From: an uncultured Rhodopila sp.
GTDB taxonomy: Bacteria > Pseudomonadota > Alphaproteobacteria > Acetobacterales > Acetobacteraceae
Direction of reading: 5' to 3'
Length of the DNA stretch: 64,000 bases
Assembly: GCA_903851415.1 (NCBI GenBank)
Contig: CAINOE010000142.1
Coordinates: forward strand, 62,001 to 126,000
Shown piece after piece: positions 54,164 through 63,100 of the stretch. The notes under the pieces are model-generated. The model was given only the letters and a program-made list of their open reading frames with translations. It was not told the origin of the DNA and made no database searches. Numbering within the stretch: position 1 is the first letter of the stretch; every line of letters begins with the position of its first letter. Position numbers and translations under genes: made by a program.

Positions 54164-54565
54164 CTACGGCAGGTCGGGGAAGCCATACCGGGATCCGCAC
54201 ACCGCAAGGAACGTCACGGCGGCCTGCAACGCCTCGCGCGCTTCTTCGGGCCCAGGCGAAACCGCCTCGTTGTAATCGGCGGCTGTGCGCTGGTCCTTTA
54301 TGGCGTTGAATGCCTTGGCGGAAACCCTCAGCGCATCGTCGAGATCCCTGACCAGCAAGCCGAATTGCTGGATCGTTCGGTCATGCGTCTTGGGCGCGCT
54401 ACCGGTTTGCTGGAACAGCACGGCACGGGCTGCATGGAACATCGCATAATAGCTGGCGTGAATGACCGACATTGGCGACGACTCGGGATCTTGCGCCAGC
54501 GCCTCGGCGCGATGCGCTTTGGCTTTCGTCCACGAAGACGCTGCCCGCGCGGGATCGGCGGTCAT
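54164..54565 (-). CDS. HEPN domain protein of an MNT-HEPN pair
   Basis: This 133-residue helical protein has ASYYAMFHAARAVLFQQTGS, THDRTIQQFGLLVRDLDDAL and KDQRTAADYNEAVSPGPEEA; the RxxxxY block matches the HEPN R-x4-6-H/Y region near QRTAADY. Its ATG overlaps the stop of the nucleotidyltransferase gene by 4 bases. In such pairs the HEPN protein is the RNase toxin and the MNT protein silences it, often by AMPylation of the tyrosine. Confidence 0.85.
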   Translation of the reverse strand: MTADPARAASSWTKAKAHRAEALAQDPESSPMSVIHASYYAMFHAARAVLFQQTGSAPKTHDRTIQQFGLLVRDLDDALRVSAKAFNAIKDQRTAADYNEAVSPGPEEAREALQAAVTFLAVCGSRYGFPDLP

Positions 54566-54909
54566 GTCACCTCTGCACCGTCACGGAGAATGGCCTCGGC
54601 GAGCTCGGTCGGCGGCTTTGCACCGGTGTCGAGGTAGCCGGGCGGAAGCGGTATCGGCCGGACAAAAAAGCCATTAAGAACGTGCGTATAGGCCAGATCC
54701 GACAGTGTCCGCCGGACCAGCGGCACATCGGCGTCGTCCCGCAGAAGCACGGCAACATCGTAGTCGCTGTCCGGTCGCGCCTCACCGCGTGCCCGGGAAC
54801 CGAACAGGATCAGCTTTTCCACTCCCGGCAGAGCAAGTTGCACGCTTCGCTTGTATTCGCGCAGCGCCGATGCAGCCTCCCCGGAGAGAACCTCGTCAAC
54901 CGTTTTCAC
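54562..54909 (-). CDS. Minimal nucleotidyltransferase (MNT) antitoxin
   Basis: This protein has 115 residues with GTG 54909 as start (a longer start at 55020 adds a low-quality N-terminus). The GSxRxG and acidic pair are visible in ILFGSRARGEARPDSDYDVA. VEKLILFGS and LAYTHVLNGFFVRPI complete the MNT fold. It is coupled to the HEPN gene. MNT proteins of this type attach AMP to HEPN toxins. Confidence 0.85.
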   Translation of the reverse strand: MKTVDEVLSGEAASALREYKRSVQLALPGVEKLILFGSRARGEARPDSDYDVAVLLRDDADVPLVRRTLSDLAYTHVLNGFFVRPIPLPPGYLDTGAKPPTELAEAILRDGAEVT

Positions 54910-55361
54910 ATCAGTCCATCCTGCTGGCGGGTACTGGCGACGACGGCCTACCACGAGGCAGCCTCCGACGGGAGCATATCCGGTCGGATTGGTGTTCTCC
55001 GGTGCCATGCGCGTCCTCAAGCGCCGGCGGCAGACATCGCAGTCCGCGGCGGGCGAAATCGGGCGTCGAGGCCGCCTTGCAGTAAAGAGATGAACCTTCC
55101 CCTCAAGAACGCGGCAGGATGGGATTCACGGTTCTTCCCCGACAGGTTTTGCCAAAAATTTGCTAAATTCAGGCGTGCCCTTGCAGTCCGCTCAAAAATA
55201 TCCTCCTTACCCTCCTCTTTCGCACAGTTCGCGCGTACCAAAGGCACCTGCTTCGATGGCCCTCCCCGGTTTTGTCAGCGGCCGATCGGCTTTCCACCCG
55301 GGTGCCGGCGCGCAACCCGCGCCCGACTCGCCGGCCCCGGTCACGGGCTGAAGGACACCCC
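54910..55361. other. Intergenic stretch upstream of cysJ
   Basis: These 452 bases separate the MNT-HEPN pair (minus strand) from cysJ (plus strand). They hold the promoters of both and an AAGGA ribosome binding site at 55351-55355. The part near 55150-55200 is AT-richer and may carry the cysJ promoter; no CysB or other operator was identified. Confidence 0.5.
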
Positions 55362-57107
55362 ATGCCGCCCGCTTTCCTGCTGCCCAGCACCGCCCCGTTC
55401 GCCGAGGACCAGATCGCCGCGCTGAACCGCGTGATCTCCGTCACCACGGCCGAGCAGCGTGCCTGGCTGTCCGGCTATCTCGCGGGGCTGCAGGCAGCCT
55501 CCGGCGGACAGGCCGCCGCCCCCGCCGCACCGCCGGCCAAACGCGCGCCGCTGACCATCCTGTTCGGCACCGAGTCGGGCAATTCCGAGGCGCTGGCCGG
55601 ACAGGCGCGCAAGGTCGCTGCCAGGCTCGGGTTTGCGCCGAAGGTCGTGGACATGGCGGATTTCACGCCCGCGCAGGCCGCCTCAACCGAGAACCTGCTG
55701 GTGATCGCCGCCACCTGGGGCGAGGGCGACCCGCCGCAGCGCGCCGTCGATTTCTACGAAGCCCTGATGGCCGACGACGCGCCGCGGTTCGAAAAGACCC
55801 GCTTCGCCGTGCTGGCCCTGGGCGACCGGGCTTATGCGCAGTTCTGCGAAATCGGGCGGCGCATCGATGAGCGTCTGGCGGCGCTGGGCGGCGCCCGCAT
55901 CGCCGAGCGGATCGACTGCGACGTGGATTTCGAGACCCCCGCCAATGGCTGGATCGACGCCACCCTGGAGCGTCTGAACGCCGAAGTCGGCATCAAGGAG
56001 GCCGGCGCCTCCGTCATCCATGTCGATTTCGCCCGCCCGGGCGCCGATGCGCCGACGCGCGCGCGGCCGTTCGAGGCCGAAATCACCGAGCATGTGCGGC
56101 TGTCCGGCAGCCGCTCGACGTCCGACACATGGCATGTGGCGGTGTCGCTGGAGGGATCGGGGATCGCGTATGAGCCGGGCGATTCGCTCGGTGTGGTCCC
56201 GTCCAACGATCCGGCGCTGGCCGATGCGGTGCTGCAGGCGGCCGGACTGTCCGGGGATGAGACCTTGCGCGGCGCTTTGCTCGACCGTCTGGACATCACC
56301 ACCCTGACCGCGAAGCAGTTGGAAGACTTCGCGCGGGAGACCGGGACCGCGCCCTTGCCGAACGAGTGGGCGGCGGGGCGGCAGATCATCGACCTTTTGG
56401 AGACGGCGCCCGGCAGGCTGTCGGCGGAGCAGTTGACGGCGCTGCTGCGTCCCCTGCCCCCGCGCTATTACTCGATCGCCTCCAGCCGCAAGGCCGTGCC
56501 CGAGGAGGCGCATCTGCTGATCGCCGGACTGCGCTATGTATCGCATGGGCGGGAGCGGGCCGGCGTGGCGTCGATCGACATCACCGCCCGGCACCGCGCA
56601 GGCGATCGTCTGAAAGTGTTCCTGCGCTCCAACCCGCATTTCCGTTTGCCGGGGGACAACGAGCGGCCGGTCATCATGATCGGGCCGGGGACCGGAGTGG
56701 CGCCGTTCCGGGCGTTTCTGCAGGAGCGCGAGGCGGTGGGCGCGGCCGGGCGCAACTGGCTGGTATTCGGGCACCGCAACTATACCCACGACTTCCTGTA
56801 TCAGTTGGAACTGCAGGACTGGCTCAAAAGCGGGTTGCTGACGCGGCTGGATGTCGCGTTTTCCCGGGACCAGCCGGAGAAGCGTTACGTGCAGGATACG
56901 TTATGGGACGTGCGCCGCGATCTGTACGCGTGGCTGCGGGATGGCGCCGCGCTTTACGTGTGCGGCGATGCCAATGCGATGGCGAAGGACGTGCACGCGG
57001 TTCTGCTGCAGATTTTAGCCGATCAGGGCAAGCAGGATGAGGCCGGCGCGAAGGCGGAGCTGGATGCCATCCGCCGCGACGGCCGTTACTTGCGCGATGT
57101 GTATTAG
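55362..57107 (+). CDS. cysJ: Sulfite reductase flavoprotein alpha-component
   Basis: CysJ takes electrons from NADPH through FAD and FMN to the sulfite reductase haemoprotein. Its 581 residues have a flavodoxin domain ILFGTESGNSEALAGQARKV (about 60-80) with ATWGEGDPPQRAVDFYEAL. The FAD motif is PPRYYSIASSRKA, and the NADPH part is MIGPGTGVAPFRAFLQERE with CGDANAMAKDV. It lies about 200 bases upstream of cysI, with a palindromic repeat (copy E) between them. Confidence 0.96.
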   Translation: MPPAFLLPSTAPFAEDQIAALNRVISVTTAEQRAWLSGYLAGLQAASGGQAAAPAAPPAKRAPLTILFGTESGNSEALAGQARKVAARLGFAPKVVDMADFTPAQAASTENLLVIAATWGEGDPPQRAVDFYEALMADDAPRFEKTRFAVLALGDRAYAQFCEIGRRIDERLAALGGARIAERIDCDVDFETPANGWIDATLERLNAEVGIKEAGASVIHVDFARPGADAPTRARPFEAEITEHVRLSGSRSTSDTWHVAVSLEGSGIAYEPGDSLGVVPSNDPALADAVLQAAGLSGDETLRGALLDRLDITTLTAKQLEDFARETGTAPLPNEWAAGRQIIDLLETAPGRLSAEQLTALLRPLPPRYYSIASSRKAVPEEAHLLIAGLRYVSHGRERAGVASIDITARHRAGDRLKVFLRSNPHFRLPGDNERPVIMIGPGTGVAPFRAFLQEREAVGAAGRNWLVFGHRNYTHDFLYQLELQDWLKSGLLTRLDVAFSRDQPEKRYVQDTLWDVRRDLYAWLRDGAALYVCGDANAMAKDVHAVLLQILADQGKQDEAGAKAELDAIRRDGRYLRDVY

Positions 57108-57170
57108 GCGGCGGCGGATGAGCGGGTTTTCGCTTCTAGCGGTGGCCGGACTTGGCCCCATAGCTGCGCC

Positions 57171-57252
57171 ATCGTCATGGCCCGGCTTGTCCGGGCCACC
57201 TATACCGGCACGTGCCGCGACAGGTGGCCGGGACAAGCCGGGCCATGACGAT
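57171..57252. repeat. Dispersed palindromic intergenic repeat, copy E (best conserved)
   Basis: The arms 57171-57201 and 57222-57252 pair with one mismatch in 31 around a 20-base centre containing CGGCACGTGCCG. The core TGCCGCGACAGGTGG starts at 57213. It is located between cysJ and cysI, which are otherwise an operon, so it may partly terminate or set the ratio of the two proteins. Confidence 0.9.
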
Positions 57253-57312
57253 AAAATTGGACGCTCCACTTCGAATCGCCTTTCGTTCGACGGCCGCTAA
57301 GGACAGCACGCC

Positions 57313-59013
57313 ATGGACATTGAACGGCCGCTTTCACCCAACGAGCGCATCAAGGAAAACAGCAACTTCCTGCGCGGGACCATCGCCGAGGGGCTGACCC
57401 ACGCCGAAACCGGCGCATTGTCGGATGACGACGGGCAGTTGACGAAATTCCACGGCTTCTACCAGCAGGACGACCGCGATCTGCGGCCCGAGCGCGGCAA
57501 GCAGCGGATGGAGAAGGCGTTCAGCTTCATGGTCCGGATGCGCATTCCGGGCGGCATCGTGACGCCTGCGCAGTGGCTGGCGATCGAGACGCTGGCGAAG
57601 CAGCGGGCCAACGGAACGATCCGGCTGACGACTCGCGAGACGGTGCAGTTGCACGGTATCCTCAAGAGCAATTTGCGTCCGCTGATGCAGGGGCTGAACG
57701 CGGTGACGCTCGATACCATCGCCGCCTGCGGCGACGTCAACCGCAACGTCATCGCGACGGTGGCGCCGTGGCAGCGCGATCATTACGCCGCGATCAGCGC
57801 CCTGGCGCGCGGATTCTCCGGGCACTTGCTGCCGAAAACGCGCGCATGGCACGAGATCTGGCTCGGCGAGGAGCGTATTTCCGGCGGGGTTGTCGAGGAA
57901 GAGCCGATCTACGGACGGACGTATCTGCCGCGGAAGTTCAAGATCGCGGTGGCGTTGCCACCGCATAACGATGTGGATGTCTTCGCGCACGATCTCGGCT
58001 TCATCGCGATCGTGCAACGAGGCCGTATCATCGGTTACAACGTGACCGCCGGCGGCGGCATGGGGATGACCCATGGCGAGCCGGAAACCTATCCGCGCAC
58101 CGCCGACGTCATCGGCTTCTGCAAGCCGCAGGATGCGATCGACGTGGCGGAAAAGGTCGTGACGGTGCAGCGAGATTACGGCGACCGATCCAACCGCAAG
58201 CACGCCCGGCTAAAATACACTATCGACACGATCGGCCTCGAACGCTTCGTGGCGCTGGTGCAGGAGCGGCTGGCGGTGAAGCTGACGGCGGCCAAACCGT
58301 TTGCCTTCCACTCGACCGGCGATCGATTGGGCTGGGCGCAGGAAGAGGACGGCACCTCGCATTTCACCCTGTTCGTCGAGAACGGCCGCATCAAGGGCCG
58401 GATGCTGGAAGGGTTGCATCAGATCGCCGGGCTGGGCGTTGGCCGGTTCATCATGACAGCGAACCAGAACCTGGTGCTGGCGGATATCCCCAAGGCCAAG
58501 CGGACCGCGGTGCGGAAGCTGCTCACGGCGCATGGCCTGGACGGGACGTTCAGCGGACTGCGGGGCAGCGCGATGGCCTGCGTGGCGCTGCCGACATGCG
58601 GATTGGCGCTGGCGGAGAGCGAGCGTTACCTGCCTGATCTGGTGACGCGGCTGGAGAGCGAACTGGAACGGTTCGGCCTGCGCGAGGACGAGATCACCAT
58701 CCGCATGACCGGTTGCCCGAACGGCTGCGCCCGGCCGTATATTTCCGAAATCGGTTTGGTCGGCCGGGGTCCGGGGGTTTACAACCTGTATCTCGGCGGC
58801 GCGCATGAAGGCGTGCGGCTGAACAAGCTGCACCGGCGGGATGTCAACGGCGACGCGATCGTTGCCGCATTGTCGCCGCTGTTCGAGGCTTACGCGAAGC
58901 AGCGCCGGAGCAACGAGCGCTTCGGCGACTTCGTGATTCGCACCGGCGTCGTAGCCGAAACGACCGCCGGGGTGAATTTCCATGAAAACCTGTCCGCGGA
59001 AGCGGGGAACTGA
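57313..59013 (+). CDS. cysI: Sulfite reductase haemoprotein beta-component
   Basis: CysI reduces sulfite to sulfide with sirohaem and a [4Fe-4S] cluster. The four ligand cysteines are visible as ACVALPTCGL (C423, C429) and MTGCPNGCARPY (C468, C472), the family spacing. QWLAIETLAKQRANGTIRLT and ETVQLHGILKSNLRP are sirohaem-binding parts of the N-half. The length of 566 is normal. ATG 57313 follows AAGGA. It works with CysJ. Confidence 0.97.
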   Translation: MDIERPLSPNERIKENSNFLRGTIAEGLTHAETGALSDDDGQLTKFHGFYQQDDRDLRPERGKQRMEKAFSFMVRMRIPGGIVTPAQWLAIETLAKQRANGTIRLTTRETVQLHGILKSNLRPLMQGLNAVTLDTIAACGDVNRNVIATVAPWQRDHYAAISALARGFSGHLLPKTRAWHEIWLGEERISGGVVEEEPIYGRTYLPRKFKIAVALPPHNDVDVFAHDLGFIAIVQRGRIIGYNVTAGGGMGMTHGEPETYPRTADVIGFCKPQDAIDVAEKVVTVQRDYGDRSNRKHARLKYTIDTIGLERFVALVQERLAVKLTAAKPFAFHSTGDRLGWAQEEDGTSHFTLFVENGRIKGRMLEGLHQIAGLGVGRFIMTANQNLVLADIPKAKRTAVRKLLTAHGLDGTFSGLRGSAMACVALPTCGLALAESERYLPDLVTRLESELERFGLREDEITIRMTGCPNGCARPYISEIGLVGRGPGVYNLYLGGAHEGVRLNKLHRRDVNGDAIVAALSPLFEAYAKQRRSNERFGDFVIRTGVVAETTAGVNFHENLSAEAGN

Positions 59014-59040
59014 GCGACGCGGGAATCCGGTGAGCCGGTA

Positions 59041-59078
59041 AGGCGATAGGCGGCCCGGACAAGCCGGGCCATGACGGT
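59041..59078. repeat. Half copy of the palindromic repeat, copy F
   Basis: One half of the family element, GCGGCCCGGACAAGCCGGGC with CATGACGGT, lies just after the cysI stop; the other half is missing. Confidence 0.65.
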
Positions 59079-59117
59079 GCGGCGGCGTCCGCCGCCTTTC
59101 CAGGTAGCCTGAAAATG

Positions 59118-59288
59118 CTAACGGCCGCCGTCACTCGCCTCATTCACCACCCAACGGCTGACTGGGCGGCCCGTCTGTTCATCGATGGACCATTGCAATA
59201 TGGGAACCAGCCGCCGGACCACTGCGGCCGGCTGATCCATGACACGCGAAATCTGGCGCAGGCGGTCGGGGGGAAGCAATTCGGTCAT
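59118..59288 (-). CDS. Small hypothetical protein, 56 residues
   Basis: The ORF is too short for routine calling. The ATG at 59288 follows GGAG at 8 bases. The product starts MTELLPPDRLRQISRVMDQP and continues AAVVRRLVPILQWSIDEQTG, with an overall amphipathic helical look and a short acidic/basic tail. No family is known to me. It is transcribed toward cysI and ends 40 bases from repeat copy F. Confidence 0.55.
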   Translation of the reverse strand: MTELLPPDRLRQISRVMDQPAAVVRRLVPILQWSIDEQTGRPVSRWVVNEASDGGR

Positions 59289-59378
59289 GTGTCTGTCTCC
59301 TGTTCTTGGTGACCACAGAAAACAGGATCGCCGGGCGCCCGGATGTGCCTGGCGTCACACGACAGACATATTTCGCCC

Positions 59379-60143
59379 TTACCGGAAGCCCATCCGCAGC
59401 GCGCCGTCCAGCCGGATGGTCTCCCCGTTGAGGTAGGGGTTCTCGATGATCTGCCGGGCCAGCAGCGCATACTCGTCCGGTTCGCCCAGCCGCGCCGGGT
59501 TGGGCACGCTGGCGGCGAGGCTGGCGCGGATGTTATCTGCCAGGCGGCCGAGCATCGGCGTGTCCATGATGCCGGGCGCGATGGTGCAGACCCGGATGTT
59601 GCGGCTGGCGAGGTCGCGGGCGGCGCAGATCGTCAGCCCGATGACGCCGGCCTTGCTGGCGGCATAAGGCGCCTGGCCGACCTGCCCTTCATAGCCGGCG
59701 ACGGAGGCGGTCAGGACGCAGACGCCGCGCTCGCCGTTCACCGGCTCGGTCTTCGCCATGGCGGCGGCGGCGAGGCGCAGGACGTTGAAGGTACCGATCA
59801 GGTTGACGTTGATGATGTCGGCGAAATGCGCGAGCGGCATCGGGCTGCCGTCCTTCTCCACCACGCGCCTGGCGCCGCCCTTGCCGGCGCAGTGGACCAG
59901 GATGCGGACCGGGCCGATCGCTTCGGCTTGCGCGACGGCGGCGCCCATGGCCGCTTCGTCGGTCACGTCGGCGGGTGCGAATTGCGTCCCCTGCCCCAGC
60001 TCCGCGGCGACCGCGGCGCCGCCGGACCGTTCCAGGTCGACGATCAGCACCCGCGCGCCGCCGGCGATCAGCCGCTTCGCGCTGGCCAGACCCAGGCCCG
60101 AGGCGCCTCCGGTGACGATGGCGACGGCGTTGTCGAGTTGCAT
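59379..60143 (-). CDS. SDR oxidoreductase, type 2 3-hydroxyacyl-CoA dehydrogenase-like
   Basis: This 254-residue classical SDR has VAIVTGGASGLGLASAKRLI, VLIVDLERSGG (acidic residue after strand 2, so NAD+), VHCAGKGGARR, VCVLTASVAGYEGQVGQAPY (catalytic Ser, Tyr) with Y-x3-K in PYAASKAGVIG. The G-Q-V/I-GQAPYAASKAG stretch is typical of HSD17B10-type 3-hydroxyacyl-CoA dehydrogenases. The thiolase gene lies 14 bases upstream on the same strand, giving two last steps of beta-oxidation. Confidence 0.9.
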   Translation of the reverse strand: MQLDNAVAIVTGGASGLGLASAKRLIAGGARVLIVDLERSGGAAVAAELGQGTQFAPADVTDEAAMGAAVAQAEAIGPVRILVHCAGKGGARRVVEKDGSPMPLAHFADIINVNLIGTFNVLRLAAAAMAKTEPVNGERGVCVLTASVAGYEGQVGQAPYAASKAGVIGLTICAARDLASRNIRVCTIAPGIMDTPMLGRLADNIRASLAASVPNPARLGEPDEYALLARQIIENPYLNGETIRLDGALRMGFR

Positions 60144-60157
60144 GACGGGGGTTCCTC

Positions 60158-61324
60158 CTACAGGCGTTCGATGATGGTGGCGTTGGCCATGCCGCCGGCC
60201 TCGCACATGCTCTGCAGACCGTAGCGCGCGCCGCTGCGCTGCATGGCATTCAGCATGCTGGTGAGCAGGCGCGCGCCCGAGGCGCCGAGCGGATGGCCGA
60301 GCGCGATGGCGCCGCCGACAGGGTTGAGCCTGTCGTCGCTGGCGCCCAGTTCCTTCTGCCAGGCCAGCGGGACGCTGGCGAAGGCTTCGTTCACCTCGAT
60401 ATGATCGATGCTGTCGAGGTCCATGTTTGCCTTGCGAAGCACCCGGCGGGAGGCGGGGATGGGCGCGGTCAGCATCAGCAGCGGGTCGTCCGCGATGACG
60501 TCGAACCCGACGAAACGGGCGCGCGGCGTCAGGCCCATGCGCTGCGCCATTTCCTCGCTGGCGATCAGCACGGCGGCGGCGCCGTCGGTGATCTGCGAGG
60601 AGTTGCCGGCGGTGACGCCCCAGCGGATTTCGGGAAAGCGCGCGCCGAGTTCGGGATTCTCGAACGCAGGCTTCAGCGCCGAAAGCGTCTCCGGCGTGGT
60701 CTGCGGGCGGATCGTTTCGTCCCGTTCGACCAGCCCGCCCGGCGTCATCACCGGCACGATCTCGGCGCTGAAATCGGCCGCGGCGGCGCGCTGGTGGGAG
60801 CGTGCGGCGTAGGCGTCCATGTCCTCCCGCGTCAGGCCCCAGCGGGCGGCGACGAGCTCGGCGGAAATGCCCTGGTTGACGAGGCCGGGGGCGTATCGGG
60901 CGTTGAAACGCGGGCCGTAGGGGTCTTTGCCGATGCGGTTGCTGCCCATCGGCACGCGGGACATGCTCTCCACCCCCGCGGCGATGACGATGTCGTAGGC
61001 GCCGGCCATCACGCCCTGGGCGGCGAAATGCACCGCCTGCTGGGAGGAGCCGCACATGCGCTGGATGGTGGTCGAGGGGACATGCTCAGGGAAGCCGGCG
61101 GCGAGCCAGCCGGTGCGGCCGGGGTTGGCGGCCTGCTCGCCCACCTGGCTGACGCAGCCGACGATGACGTCGTCCACCCGGGCGGGATCGAGGCGGTTGC
61201 GCTGCACCAGCGCGGTCAGCACGGCGGCCATCAGGTCGGTTGGGTGGACCTCGGACAGGGCGCCGCCCGGTTTGCCGCGGCCCATGGGTGTGCGGATTGC
61301 GTCGATGATGACGGCGGCCGGCAT
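60158..61324 (-). CDS. Acetyl-CoA acyltransferase (thiolase)
   Basis: This 388-residue thiolase has its nucleophile in TIQRMCGSSQQAVHFAAQGV, GHPLGASGAR with the histidine near the C-terminal third, and the last cysteine in MCEAGGMANATII. It cleaves 3-ketoacyl-CoA or makes acetoacetyl-CoA. It is co-directional with an SDR of hydroxyacyl-CoA dehydrogenase type. The substrate chain length is not known. Confidence 0.95.
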   Translation of the reverse strand: MPAAVIIDAIRTPMGRGKPGGALSEVHPTDLMAAVLTALVQRNRLDPARVDDVIVGCVSQVGEQAANPGRTGWLAAGFPEHVPSTTIQRMCGSSQQAVHFAAQGVMAGAYDIVIAAGVESMSRVPMGSNRIGKDPYGPRFNARYAPGLVNQGISAELVAARWGLTREDMDAYAARSHQRAAAADFSAEIVPVMTPGGLVERDETIRPQTTPETLSALKPAFENPELGARFPEIRWGVTAGNSSQITDGAAAVLIASEEMAQRMGLTPRARFVGFDVIADDPLLMLTAPIPASRRVLRKANMDLDSIDHIEVNEAFASVPLAWQKELGASDDRLNPVGGAIALGHPLGASGARLLTSMLNAMQRSGARYGLQSMCEAGGMANATIIERL

Positions 61325-61436
61325 GATGGACGGTCCTTCCCCGGGTTGTTGGGTTCATTGTTCCCGGGGAGCGGGGCGGGGTCAAATACGCGGAGGATGC
61401 ACCGCAGCGGCGGCCGGCGCCTCGGCGCGCAATCGC

Positions 61437-63014
61437 CTACTTCACCCGGACATACCGATACGGAAAGAAATTATCCGCCGGCTGCGCCAGATCGACGTTG
61501 TTTTTCGCCGCCCAGACGATCACCTGCTGATGCAGCGGGATCACCGGCGCATCCGCCTGCACGATCCGGATCGTCTCGCGGATCATCGCCGTCCGCTTCG
61601 CCGGGTCCGTTTCAACCCCGATCTTCTCCGTCAGCTCGTCCAGCGCGGGATTGGAATACCCGCCGTCATTGATCTCGCCGCGCCTTCCGTTTCTTGTTGC
61701 CAACAACGTGTAAAGAACATTGTGCGCGTCATACGTCGACGGGGTCCAGCCCAGCATGTAAAAATCAGTGTCATACAATGGTGCGCCGATCTTGGTGAAG
61801 AATTTCGACTTGGTTTGGGCGTTCAGATCGACCTTCACGCCAACCCGCGCCAGCATGGAAACGATCGCGGTGCAAATCTGCTCATCCATCACGTACCGAT
61901 CGTTCGGGCAGTCCAGGCCGATACGGAAGCCGGACGGATAGCCTGCCTCCGCCAGCAACTGCTTCGCCTTCGCCGGGTCGGCTTTCGGCCGCACATCCAG
62001 CGCGGCATCGTAACCGGTCACCCCCGGACCCCACATCTCCGCCGTCGGATGCCCGAGCCCCAGCATCACCTTGCTCGCGATGATCGGCTCATCGATCGCC
62101 AGGCCCACCGCCTGCCGCACTTTCACGTCGCGGAACGGGTTCCTGCCTTTCACGTCGGAACTCGGCAGCTCATCGCGGCTGACATTGAAGCTCAGGTAGA
62201 TCGTCCGCAGCTCCGGCGTCTCCAGCAGCTTCAGCCCGTCGGTCTGCCTGATCCGGGCGATGTCCTGCGGCGGCACGGAGTAGATCATGTCCACCTCGCC
62301 CGACAGCAGCGCCGCGACGCGTGTCGGCGCGGAGGAGATCACGTTGAACTCCACCCGGTCCAGGTTGTGCTCCGGCTTGTCCCACCAGCCGTCGTTCTTC
62401 TCCACCACGGTCTTGCGGTCCGGCTCGCGCGAGACCAGCCGGAACGGGCCGGTCCCCATTGCGTTGTGCAGCGCATAGTTGTCGTCCTTGCCGATGAACG
62501 CCGGTTCGGCCGCGTTATGCGCCTCGCACCAGGCCTTCGACATGATCAGCAGGTTGGTCTGTTCCTGCAGCAGGATAGGGTCCGGCAGGAAGGTCTCGAA
62601 ATCGACCGTCAGGTCGTCGACCCTGCGGGCCTCCTTCAACACGGATAGCGGCGCCCGCATGGAGGAGCTCTTGGACAGGATCCGCTTGACGGTGAACACG
62701 ACATCGTCGGCGGTGAAGGCGGAGCCGTCCTGCCACTTGACGCCTGGCCGCAGGTGGAAGCGCCAAACCGTGGGCGATGTCTGCTCCCAGGACGTGGCCA
62801 GCGCGGGTTCCAGACCGAGACTGCGATCACGGCGAACCAGCGGCTCGTAGATGTTGGCTAGGAATGAAAGCTGCACGGTTTCCTGCCGCGTCGCCGGGTC
62901 CATGGCGTTGACATCGCCGTCGTTGCCCCAGCGCAGGGTTGCCGCCCCGGCGGGGAACGCGGCGACAGCGGCGAGCAGGGCGAATGCGGATACCCGACGG
63001 CGCGACAGCTTCAT
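61437..63014 (-). CDS. ABC transporter substrate-binding protein, peptide/nickel (family 5)
   Basis: This 525-residue periplasmic binding protein has a signal peptide (FALLAAVAAFPAGAATL, residues about 8-26). Family-5 blocks are visible: NIYEPLVRRDRSLGLEPALA, WRFHLRPGVKWQDGSAFTAD, DDVVFTVKRILS and AVGLAIDEPIIASKVMLGLG. It binds short peptides or similar ligands for an ABC importer whose permease and ATPase genes are not in this window. It is divergent from pncA. Confidence 0.93.
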   Translation of the reverse strand: MKLSRRRVSAFALLAAVAAFPAGAATLRWGNDGDVNAMDPATRQETVQLSFLANIYEPLVRRDRSLGLEPALATSWEQTSPTVWRFHLRPGVKWQDGSAFTADDVVFTVKRILSKSSSMRAPLSVLKEARRVDDLTVDFETFLPDPILLQEQTNLLIMSKAWCEAHNAAEPAFIGKDDNYALHNAMGTGPFRLVSREPDRKTVVEKNDGWWDKPEHNLDRVEFNVISSAPTRVAALLSGEVDMIYSVPPQDIARIRQTDGLKLLETPELRTIYLSFNVSRDELPSSDVKGRNPFRDVKVRQAVGLAIDEPIIASKVMLGLGHPTAEMWGPGVTGYDAALDVRPKADPAKAKQLLAEAGYPSGFRIGLDCPNDRYVMDEQICTAIVSMLARVGVKVDLNAQTKSKFFTKIGAPLYDTDFYMLGWTPSTYDAHNVLYTLLATRNGRRGEINDGGYSNPALDELTEKIGVETDPAKRTAMIRETIRIVQADAPVIPLHQQVIVWAAKNNVDLAQPADNFFPYRYVRVK

Positions 63015-63100
63015 GTATGGAACCCCGGTTGGTTGGTGTTAGCCTGATCCGACCGGCGGAAACTACCGCGTGGGGCCGGAACTGAACAGGGAAAGTGCGT

